Below are positions 53,841 through 62,603 of a stretch of DNA of 64,000 bases, piece after piece. Source of the DNA: Channallabes apus (Eukaryota; Chordata; Actinopteri; Siluriformes; Clariidae); NCBI GenBank assembly GCA_030522415.1, contig CM060106.1, positions 61,249,512 to 61,313,511 of the forward strand, given 5' to 3'. Both the position numbers and the translations under genes were made by a program. The notes beneath the pieces are model-generated. The model was not told the origin of the DNA and did no database searches. It saw only the letters and a program-made list of their open reading frames with translations. Within the stretch, counting starts at the first letter, position 1, and every line of letters starts with the position of its first letter.

Positions 53841-54768
53841 CGAACTAGCTATAGAGGATGGAATTGTTATGAAAGGCCAAAAAAACAGTCATTCCTCTTT
53901 CACTACAGAGAGAATATATCACAATAGCTCACAGAGGCCACCCTGGTCTGGATGCTACCAAGCACAGAGCAAGAAGTATAATCTTCTGGCCAACCATGAC
54001 GGCTGATATCACCGCAGAAATCCTCACATGCTCAGTCTGTAACAGCACATAGCTGCATCAACAGAAAGAACCACTGAAACTCTATCCAGTTCCTGACTTG
54101 CCTTGGTCTACCGTGGCAACAGATATGTTTGAATGGCGCGGGCAAAACTACCAGGTGCTTGTAGACTCATTCTCTGGTTGGTACGAGATTGACCTTCTTC
54201 GTAATATGACATCGTCAGCTGTAATCACAAAATTAAAGAGACATTTCTCTGTGCATGGCACACCACATACACTCATTTCTGATAATGCTAGGCAGTATAC
54301 AAGTCAACAGTTCAGGGACTTTGCCAAACAGTGGGACTTTATCCATGTCAACAGTAGTCCAGAGTTCCCGCATAAATGGCCTAGCTGAAAGAGCGGTCCG
54401 CAGTGCCAAACAATTGATGGAGAAATCTCACAGGGATGGGACAGACGTATTCCTCAATCTCTTAAATTTGAGAAACATTCCTCTTGACCCGAAGTTAGAT
54501 TCACCTGCACAATGGTTGTTGTCCCGTCAGACACGGTCAACCATTCTCATTAGCTCCAAATTATTAGAACCATCTCCCAAACATGCCCAGAAAGTAACTG
54601 CACAACTCTTCCATAAGAGGATGACCCAAAAGAGACATTACGATGCCTCAGGTCGTCCACTACAACCATTGGCAGAGGGCCAAGTTGTCAGAATTCAAAC
54701 CCCAAAAGGATACAACAATCTCGGCGTGGTAAAGGAGGTGAACAAGGCCTCTCCTGATGGAAAGTAGT
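53840..54768 (+). pseudogene. Integrase fragment of the + strand gypsy
   Basis: The zinc-domain remnant is degenerate (53900-54050). The catalytic core shows VATDMFEWRGQNYQVLVDSF (first Asp, 54110 on) and LISDNARQYTSQQF (second Asp). After a one-base shift near 54365 come NGLAERAVRSAKQL (Glu), then QKRHYDASGRPLQPL and [10 protein letters not shown]. Coding similarity stops at about 54768, where the antisense chromodomain element begins. Confidence 0.78.
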
Positions 54769-54978
54769 GATGAGTTCCGGCGTCAGGATGTCTTTGGCCG
54801 GGACCCAGCTCCTTTCCTCTGGACCATAGCCATCCCACTCTACCAGATATTGGAGGGACCCTCCTCTCCTCCGTGAGTCGAGTAGCCGGGTTACCTTGAA
54901 CGCCGGGGTACCCTCGATCTCCACGGCTCCAGGGAGCGACGGCTCTGCTGTGCCCTTGTCTAGGGGTCCCCGAACCAC
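54769..54978 (-). pseudogene. Chromodomain at the gypsy integrase C-terminus
   Basis: About 60 residues: the aromatic-cage region [19 protein letters not shown] follows [14 protein letters not shown]. Two cage-type aromatic residues (Tyr, Trp) are visible, consistent with methyl-lysine binding by the family. The rest of the frame runs into the + strand gypsy. Confidence 0.8.
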
Positions 54979-55153
54979 CGGCCTTAGAAGGGAAACATGA
55001 AAGGGTTAATGTGCATATGTGTAGGGAGTTTGAGTTTGTATGAGACGGGGTTGACTTGTGTGATTATGGGAAATGGACCGATGAACTTGGGGGACAGTTT
55101 GCGACAGGGGAGGTTGAGGTTAAGGTCACGTGTCGAGAGCCATACCCGATCGC

Positions 55154-56155
55154 CTACCTGGAGCGGAGGACCTTCCTACATCTATCGGCAAATTTTTTGA
55201 AACGAGAGACTGCTCGGGAAATCTGTACGTGTGCATCTTCCCATACTTTTTCCGCTCTTCGGAACCACTGATCCACCATGGGTACTTCGGTGGCAGTGGC
55301 GTCCCAAGGACAGAGCGGAGGTTGATACCCGAGGATACACTGAAACGGCGTCAGGCCGGTAGCGGAGTGGATGAGCGATTTCTTTGCATATTCAGCCCAA
55401 AGCAACCAGTTGGCCCAATCATGCTGTCGGCTACTACAATATGCTCGAAGATATCTCCCAAGTTCCTGAACAGTCCGCTCTGCCTGCCCATTAGACTTGG
55501 GGTGATAGCCCGACGTTAGGCTAACAGTGGTCCCCAACTTCTGGAAGAACGCTTTCCAGACCCTGGCAATAAATTGAGGACCACGATCGGAAACAATATC
55601 TTCGGGGATGATAAAGAAGGCGTGTTCAAAGAGGGCCTCGGCCACTTGAATGGCTGACGGGAGTGAACCAAATGGGATGAAGTGACACCCCTTCGAGAAC
55701 CGATCTACCACGACCAAAACCGTAGTGTACCCTTTAGACACCGGCAAATCCGTGACGAAATCAACAGCAATGTGTGACCACGGTCTGTTAGGTGTCGGTA
55801 GGGGCATTAATTTTCCAATGGGGAGGCTATGTGGTGTTTTAGTGGTAGCGCAGACGGCGCAAGATAAAACAACTGCCTTTATGGTCGCTTTCATTTTCGG
55901 CCACCAGTATTTTTGTGCGAGTGCGTTAAGCGTGCGCGCCACCCCGGGGTGTCCCGAGGACAGATTGGTGTGAACCTCTACTGTGATTCGCTCACGTAGT
56001 GACTCCGGCACGTAGACTCGATCCTGGGGACACCCGGGAGGCACGCGATTCTCACGCCCCCACCGGGTTATTCGGGGCGACCACGAGTGGTGCTGGCAAG
56101 ATGGGCTCAGGATTTTCGGTGGGTGTGGGCGCCGGATAGTACCGTGACAACGCAT
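55154..56155 (-). pseudogene. Integrase of the chromodomain gypsy
   Basis: 333 codons. Zinc domain: HTNLSSGHPGVARTL and CAVCATTK. Core: IAVDFVTDLP (first Asp), DIVSDRGPQFIARVW (second Asp), and NGQAERTVQEL (Glu). The triad is complete. The C-terminal part includes LWAEYAKKSLIHSATGLTPF and ends at a stop at 55154, before the chromodomain frame. Confidence 0.82.
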
Positions 56156-56966
56156 CCGCTTTCTTATTTTTGGAACCGGGGCGATACGTTATGTGAAAAT
56201 GAAAGCGAGTAAAGAACAGCGCCCATCGGCCTTGTCGCGTGTTTAATCTTTTGGCCTGCTGGATATACTCTAAATTGCAGTGATCGGTTAATACCACGAA
56301 GGGGTGTTTAGCTCCCTCCAGCCAATGTCTCCACTCCTCTAACGCCGCCTTGACTGCGAGCAGTTCTCGATTACCGATATCATAGTTCTGTTCGGCAGGT
56401 GTCAGTTTCCTAGAGAAAAACGCGCAAGGATGGAGTTTCTCGGGTTGCCCGTGACGTTGGGACAGCACCACCCCGAGCTCCACCTCTGATGCGTCTACTT
56501 CTACTACGAACGGCTTCTCGGGGTCTGAAAGCCGTAGGACGGGCGCCGTGGTGAACACCGCCTTTAACTTTAGGAAAGCACTCTCTGCCTCGGCAGTGAG
56601 TGCTTTCAGTTTCGTTGGCTTACCTTTAAGGAGTGAGGTGAGGGGCGCTGCCACCGAACTGAAGTTTCGAATGAACCTTCGATAAAAGTTAGCGAACCCG
56701 AGGAAACTCTGTAGCGCCTTTACTGACCTGGGTTCCGGCCATTGTGTTACCGCCTCCACCTTGGTTTTCTCCATCTTGACCCCAAGTGGCCCTATGCGAT
56801 AGCCGAGGAATGCTACCTCCCGTTGATGGAATTCGCATTTCTCTGCCTTCGCATAGAGCCCGTGTGCACGCAGGCGACGAAGGACGGCGGTCACGTGACT
56901 TTCAGGCTCGGAATATAACCTTGAGTATATTAGAATATCATCTAAGTACTGTACACTATCACACAA
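56052..56966 (-). pseudogene. RT catalytic end, RNase H and linker of the chromodomain gypsy
   Basis: Opens with [11 protein letters not shown], the RT catalytic motif, then [13 protein letters not shown] and [12 protein letters not shown]. RNase [45 protein letters not shown] and [10 protein letters not shown]. Ends near [15 protein letters not shown]. The next piece (55154-56155) overlaps in another frame. Confidence 0.82.
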
Positions 56967-57024
56967 TGGTTAAACATATCCCGGAACACGTCATTCATGA
57001 ACCCCTGAAACACCGCAGGCACAT

Positions 57025-58065
57025 TTACCAGCCCATACGACATGACATTATATTGATAATGACCCGATGAGGTGCTAAACGCTGTCTTCCATTCATCCCC
57101 TTTACGCACACGAACGAGGTTGTAAGCGCTGCGGAGGTCGAGTTTAGTGATATGGAGGCCCCTCGGAGTTGATCGATAGCGGCCGGTACCAGCGGCAGTG
57201 GGTGCTTGTACTTTACTGTGACTGCGTTGAGCCCCCTATAATCAATACAGGGTCTTAAGCCCCCGCCTTTTTTCTCTATAAAAAAGAAACCTGCCGAAGT
57301 GGGAGACGTGGACCTGCTAATGAGTCCCTGCCTGAGAGCCTCCCCTACATATTCCTCCATTGCCCTGGTTTCGTCCAAGGACATAATCCAAGGTCCAAGG
57401 TAAATACGCGAGTAAGGCGGTGCTTTCCCAGGCAGGAGTTCAATAGCACAATCCCACGGACGATGGGGAGGAAGTCTCGCGGCTGCCCTAACGCTAAACA
57501 CATCCTGAAATGTCGCATACTCTGGAGGCACACTTTGGGACACTTTATCACTCGGGCTCTCAATGGTGGTGACTTGGACCGCTAAAGCTGGCGGTTTGCA
57601 TGTTTTAGCGCATCGTTTTGACCATGATTGGATGCGTGCATTAGCCCAATCAAAATTGGGATTGTGAAAGCTGAGCCATGGGAGACCCAGCACGACTGAA
57701 TGGTCCACCTGAGGAAGTACGAAGAAATTTATCTCCTCAGAATGGCCGGGGAAAGTTAATCGCAGGGGTGCGGAGATGCCTTTAAGCGGCGACTGGTTAA
57801 GTGTGTGCCCATCCAGAGCTTTAACAGATATCGGGGATGGAAGCTTCGACACGGGAGCTTGCAGCGCGGAAAGAAGAGAGGCTGAGATGAGGTTGCCAGC
57901 CGACCCGGAATCTATTAAAGGAAAGACAGACACAGAACGATTATTAAATGAAATACGTGCAGGAATACAAAAGGGTGTGTGCGTGCGTGGGGGGGGGTAC
58001 GATGAGTTACTTTGAGTAACGGGCATGCTTTTACGAGGTGTCTGTCGGCTCCACAGTATAGGCAC
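57025..58065 (-). pseudogene. Protease and N-terminal RT of the chromodomain gypsy
   Basis: An open frame of 346 codons. The protease motif is IDSGSAGNLIS (near residue 52), then LGLPWLSFHNP. The RT begins with [44 protein letters not shown] and [12 protein letters not shown]. After ISL it loses the normal frame (about 57160), so the middle of RT is damaged. Confidence 0.82.
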
Positions 58066-58232
58066 AGACCAGCAGACATTCTTCGGGATCTCTCCGAGGC
58101 AGACAGGCGTGACGTGGCTAGGTCCATAGGTTCGGTGGTCGAGGTTCCTTCGCGCTCGGGGGGTGGCTGCTGAGGGGGGTTGGAGCGGCGGCGTGGCGCT
58201 GCGCGCGCAGCGGCTCGGAGCGTGGGTCGGCG

Positions 58233-58988
58233 CTACTGCCCGCGCAGGGGCTGATCCAGTTTGATAGCTAAGGCTATGTTGTCTTCCAGTGATAGTTCAG
58301 CGTCTCTGCACGCGAGTTCAAGTTGGATCTCCGGGTTTAATCCGTCATGAAATCGAGCCAGTAGGCTCTTTTCACACCACCCGCTTTCCGCCGACAGCAC
58401 TTGGAAGCGCACCGCATAGTCCGCGACTGAGGAATTGCCTTGACTCACCCTCAGCAGCTGCTGTTCTCCTGATCTGCCCTGGTCCGGGTGGTCAAAAACA
58501 GCGCGAAGTGCCTCGATGAACCGCCGATACCTGGTGGTAGCTACGCCTCCGGTGCTCCACACCGCTGTCGCCCAGTCCATTGCTCTTCCTGTTAGATGCT
58601 GTGTAACGAAACTCACTTTTTGGGAGCCAGTCATGTTTGGAAAATCTGTGAGATAGAGATTGCAAGCTAGCAGAATTTTTCGGCACCCCTCGGGGTCACC
58701 TCCGTACCTTTCCGGTGGCGCTGGGCGTGGCAGATGTGGTGTCGCGTTCGCTGGTGGAGTCACCGGAGGGAGCTTCGATGTCGCGAGTTGGGTCACGCTG
58801 CATGCCAGGTCGTGAACTGCTCGCACCAGACTGCTGATCTCCTGCTGCTGGGCACGCAGGTAACCGTGCAGGCAAGTGTCAGGCAGGGGTACACCTGCTG
58901 CGTCCATGAAGGTCCGTTCATCTGTCATGTTCTCTGGCTTATTCAATAAGGACGCAAGATGCAGGTTCAAGTTCAAACTCAAATTCAC
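58233..58988 (-). CDS. gag (capsid) of the chromodomain gypsy
   Basis: An open frame of 251 codons. A likely start is the ATG in ENMTDERTF at about 58928. Capsid landmarks: PERYGGDPEGCRKILLAC, FVTQHLTGRAMDWATAVW, ALRAVFDHPDQGR and ADYAVRFQVLSAESGW. The nucleocapsid lies in the next open piece and contains a CCHC knuckle (CLYCGADRHLVKAC, near 58050). The frame ends after LDQPLRGQ at 58233, so capsid and knuckle are separated by a frame change. Confidence 0.82.
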   Translation of the reverse strand: MNLSLNLNLHLASLLNKPENMTDERTFMDAAGVPLPDTCLHGYLRAQQQEISSLVRAVHDLACSVTQLATSKLPPVTPPANATPHLPRPAPPERYGGDPEGCRKILLACNLYLTDFPNMTGSQKVSFVTQHLTGRAMDWATAVWSTGGVATTRYRRFIEALRAVFDHPDQGRSGEQQLLRVSQGNSSVADYAVRFQVLSAESGWCEKSLLARFHDGLNPEIQLELACRDAELSLEDNIALAIKLDQPLRGQ

Positions 58989-59539
58989 GTTTTATTTTCT
59001 CTTCTTTGTTTAAAGTTCTTTTCTTTAAAGATAGTCTTGGTTGCAACACGAAACTCAAATAAAACACAACTAAACAAAAGAGGGACGCTCCTTAGGGAAC
59101 CTCCTCAGGCTGGGTCTGCAGGCGGGCACAGTTACACACAAGAACAGCCCTTTCTTTCCAAGAAACACACAGTAGTAATCACTCGAGATAATGGCGCTCA
59201 CGCCTCACGTCTCAGCATTGACTTTAATCCAAGATACCTGTAATGACAGGTCTTACCCCGACCCTGCAGACTCTGCTCAGCCCTGAGGAGGAGACACGCA
59301 CACACAGAGAGATGAGGAGACACAAAGCAACATAACATGAAGACAACAGTGAACGGACAAACGTGTCCAGGTTCAACTGGCTTTTATAGAGACACACAGG
59401 GGAGAGACACAAGTGCACATCATTCTGCTAATGGGGGGAAGACATACCACGTTCACACACTAGGGGGGGACAAGGTGCGGCTCAGTAGTCCGGAGACCCA
59501 GATCTTATTTCCCCGGACCGTGGTGGCACAGATGTGACA
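58975..59539 (-). repeat. Candidate 5' LTR of the chromodomain gypsy
   Basis: Minus strand: begins TGTCACATCTGTGCC, has a TATA-like CTATAAAAGCC near 59383, and AATAAAACG near 58993. It lies directly upstream of gag. The right (3') limit of the LTR and the primer site are unclear. Confidence 0.55.
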
Positions 59540-59557
59540 ATTATCTTGTATTTATTT

Positions 59558-59770
59558 TACAAACCGGATTCCAAAAAAGTTGGGACACTAAACAAATTGT
59601 GAATAAAAACTGAATGCAATGATGTGGAGATGGCAAAAGTCAATATTTTATTCAGAATACAACATAAATCACGCAACAAAAGTTTAAACTGAGAAAATTT
59701 ATAATTTTAAGGGAAAAATATGGTGAATCAAAATGTCATGGTGTCAACAAATCCCAAAAAAGTTGGGACA
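59558..59770 (+). repeat. Left inverted repeat of the Tc1-like element
   Basis: Outer direct repeat at 59569-59588 and inner direct repeat at 59752-59770, both reading ccaaaaaagttgggaca. Confidence 0.9.
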
Positions 59771-59779
59771 AGGCCATTT

Positions 59780-60786
59780 TCACCACTGTGTGGCATCTCC
59801 CCTTCTTACAACACTCAACAGACGTCTGGGGACCGAGGAGACCAGTTTCTCAAGTTTAGAAATAGGAATGCTCTCCCATTCTTGTCTAATACAGGCCTCT
59901 AACTGTTCAATCGTCTTGGGCCTTCTTTGTCGCACCTTACTCTTTATGATGCGCCAAATGTTCTCTATAGGGGAAAGATCTGGACTGCAGACTGGCCATT
60001 TCAGTACCCGGATCCTTCTCCTACGCAGCCATGATGTTGTGATTGATGCAGAATGTGGTCTGGCATTATCTTGTTGAAAAATGCAGGGTCTTCCCTGAAA
60101 GAGATGACTAGATGTTGTTCTAGAACCTGAATATATTTTTCTGCATTGATGGTGCCTTTCCAGACATGCAAGCTTCCCATGCCACACGCACTCGTGCAAC
60201 CCCATACCATCAGAGATGCAGGCTTCTGAACTGAGCGTTGATAACAACTTGGGTTGTCCTTGTCCTCTTTGGTCTGGATGACATGGCGTCCCACATTTCC
60301 AACAAGAACTTCGAATCGTGACTCGTCTGACCACAGAACAGTCTTCCATTTTGCCACACTCCATTTTAAATGATCCCTGGCCCAATGAAAACGCCTGTGC
60401 TTGTGGATCTTGCTTAGAAATGGCTTCTTCTTTGCACTGTAGAGTTTCAGCTGGCGACGGCGGATGGCACGGTGGATTGTGTTCACCGACGATGGTTTCT
60501 GGAAGTATTCCTGAGCCCATTCTGTGATTTCCTTTACAGTAGCATTCCTGTTTGTGGTGCAGTGTCGTTTAAGGGCCCGGAGATCACGGGCATCCAGTAT
60601 GGTTTTACGCCCTTGACCCTTACGCACAGAGATTGTTCCAGATTCTCTGAATCTTCGGATGATATTATGCACAGTTGATGATGATAACTGCAAAGTCTTT
60701 GCAATTTTTCGCTGGGTGACACCTTTCTGATATTGCTCCACTATCTTTCTGCGCAACATTGTGGGAATTGGTGATCCTCTACCCAT
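59780..60786 (-). pseudogene. Tc1-type transposase with a single frameshift
   Basis: The likely start is the ATG at 60786 (MGRGSPIPT). The DNA-binding region has RRKIVEQYQKGVTQRKIAKTL and STVHNIIRRF, a GRKT hook, and a second helix-turn-helix (VKEITEWAQEYF). Catalysis: WSDESRFEV (first Asp), FQQDNARPH (second Asp), and SPDLSPIENIW (Glu, 34 residues on). The first part is in the 60001-60933 frame and the end in the 59780-60520 frame; the shift lies near 60095-60125. Intact length would be about 335 residues, normal for Tc1. All catalytic residues are present. Confidence 0.88.
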
Positions 60787-60925
60787 CTTGGCTTCTGAGA
60801 GACACTGCCACTCTGAGAAGCTCTTTTTATACCCAATCATGTTGCCAATTAACCTAATTACTGTTAATTGGTCTTCCAGCTCTTCGTTATGCTCAAATTT
60901 ACATTTCCAGCCTCTTATTGCTACT

Positions 60926-61143
60926 TGTCCCAACTTTTTTGGGATTTGTTGACACCGTGAAATTTGGAATCAACATATTTTTCCTTTAAAATTATACATT
61001 TTCTCGGATTAAACTTTTGATCTGTCATCTACAGTATGTTCTATTCTGAATAAAATATTGACATTTGCCATCTCCACATCATTGCATTCAGTTTTTATTC
61101 ACAATTTGTTTAGTGTCCCAACTTTTTTGGAATCCGGTTTGTA
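60926..61143 (-). repeat. Right inverted repeat of the Tc1-like element
   Basis: The reverse complement matches the left end from TACAAACCGG inward; the inner direct repeat is at about 60926-60944. Confidence 0.9.
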
Positions 61144-61179
61144 GTTTATTTTATTAGATTACTGCTATTACTATTATTT

Positions 61180-61258
61180 TTTTATGTGAAGCACTTTGGG
61201 ACATTCTTGTTTGTTAAAGTGCTATACAAATAAATATGAGTTGAGTTGAGTTAAAAAA
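61180..61258 (+). mobile_element. LINE/SINE 3'-tail fragment, variant
   Basis: gtgaagcactttgggacatt, gttaaagtgctatacaaata and GAGTTGAGTTGAGTT. It resembles the other tails but with GAGTT repeats. Confidence 0.5.
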
Positions 61259-61557
61259 TAAATAAATACTCTAAGTTCCTCTTTTGATTGTTATACACAC
61301 TTCTGCCTCTCTTCTGCCCTTCAGATGTTCTCTGCCAGCCATTCAGACTGACTGCACACTGTTTATATTTTTATCTCTGCTTTTAGATGCATATTTAATA
61401 AACACCTCAGAAAACTTTTCACTCACTGTGCAGCTATGTCGTATCCTACAACTATACTCCAAATGTATTTCAGCCAATTGAATTAGATCTCATGTCTCTG
61501 GTGTGTTTCTCCCTCCGCTGTGTGACCTCGTCCTGACTGTATTTTTGTCGGCTGCAG

Positions 61558-61674
61558 TTTGGCTGGATGGCTGATGCTGCTATCTGTTCTAGCAAGACGG
61601 GAGAAGGGCGCCGCTCTTGTGGGCATTTTCACACAGATCACTTCATGGTGGCCTATAACGAACTTCATGTTCAG
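61558..61674 (+). CDS. Possible orphan internal exon (117 bp), unrecognised
   Basis: A 39-codon open segment lies between a strong acceptor (ctgactgtatttttgtcggctgcag) and a strong donor (CAG|gtgagg). Its length is divisible by three. The translation includes FGWMADAAICSSKTG and SCGHFHTDHFMVAYN, with two Cys and several His. I do not recognise the product. The frame continues past the donor to 61749. It could be an exon of an unseen host gene, an old transposon exon, or chance. Confidence 0.25.
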
Positions 61675-61754
61675 GTGAGGACAGATTTAGAGAAAACGTT
61701 CTCACCGCTCATGTTGTTTACATTGAATTACAAAAGTTTTCATGTGTGAAGCAA

Positions 61755-62155
61755 TGTTAAATTTGTCAATGAAAATAATGATGGAAAATATTCAATGGGA
61801 GTACACAAACAATTTTTGGATCAATTATTCTTTCTATTCAATAATATAAACAGGGGAAAAAAGGAGAAATGATTAATAGGATAAGTTGGAAAACATAACT
61901 ACTGACAAAACTGTAAAATTTGTTAGAACAAACATGAAGAGGCATTTGAACACCAACTGTATTAAACTGAGAGTTGACAATTTATTTGTTAGTTTATTTG
62001 ACGGGGACATCGTACATTAATTAATGTGATATCTTTAAATATACCAGAATAAAACGGCATTGGCAACTGTTATTCAGGTTATGAACAGCGCTGCAATAAT
62101 ACAATACACTTTACTCTTATGTAAGTATAGTACTCTTATGTTCTCTATAGTAACA
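61755..62155. other. No gene recognised
   Basis: AT-rich sequence between the possible exon and a LINE fragment. Confidence 0.5.
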
Positions 62156-62159
62156 TAAC

Positions 62160-62442
62160 AAGTGTAGCTACAAATATTAAGTCAGCTCAGTCGATTCCAC
62201 TAATTATAATTTACAGACCTCCAGGGCCGTATTCTGAATTTCTTAGTGAATTTGCAGATTTCATCTCAGACCTGGTCGTTTCTGTAGACAAAGTGTTAAT
62301 TGTTGGAGATTTTAATATTCATTTTGAGAATCCAGAAGACCCTCTGAGAACAGCATTTATGTCCATACTGGACTCCGTAGGCGTAAATCAGTGTGTAGTA
62401 GGACCCACTCATAAAGCAGGTCACACTTTAGATTTTAGACCG
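62160..62442 (+). pseudogene. Fragment of a different LINE endonuclease
   Basis: An open stretch reads IYRPPGPYSEFLSEF, then VLIVGDFNIHFENPEDP and GPTHKAGHTLDF: the YRPP, GDFN and TLD blocks of an AP endonuclease from an L2-type LINE. It is distinct in sequence from the 62604 element and lacks both ends. Confidence 0.75.
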
Positions 62443-62603
62443 AGGTGCCTTCTGGGAAACTGAATCTACAAACAAAAACTATGAAAAAACAAGACTCCAG
62501 ACAAACAGTCCCCTCTAGAGGTGAACCCTCACAGGAATAAGACCACTTCAGAAATCTCCACAACAACATCGTGCAATAGTGAGGACTTTATGAACTTTTT
62601 GGT

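Larger units (their letters stand above)
49553..54768 (+). mobile_element. Decayed Ty3/gypsy retrotransposon on the + strand
   Basis: A possible 5' LTR begins TGTACATGATG at 49553 and may end near 49768 (AAACA). A PBS-like TGGTGTCAGAATACGG follows at 49776. gag, protease, RT, RNase H and integrase fragments follow in order, interrupted at 50899-50969 (LINE tail), at about 51650-53370 (a second, antisense element) and finally at about 54768 by an antisense chromodomain gypsy. The 3' LTR was not found. Confidence 0.8.
54769..59539 (-). mobile_element. Chromodomain-bearing Ty3/gypsy, decayed, antisense
   Basis: Minus-strand order from the right: LTR-like sequence, gag, protease, RT, RNase H, integrase, chromodomain. 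A chromodomain after integrase defines chromoviruses, whose integrase is thought to be guided to marked chromatin. The left end is cut at about 54769, shortly after the chromodomain. A candidate 5' LTR starts TGTCACATCTG at 59539. No partner LTR is seen in the window. Confidence 0.85.
59558..61143 (-). mobile_element. Tc1-like transposon with long IR/DR ends
   Basis: A 1586-bp element starting and ending with TA. The terminal inverted repeats, 59558-59770 (213 bp) and 60926-61143 (218 bp), are near-identical over the outer 100 bases. Each carries an outer and an inner copy of ccaaaaaagttgggaca, the IR/DR architecture known from Sleeping Beauty-type elements. It contains a minus-strand transposase with one frameshift. 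Confidence 0.93.
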
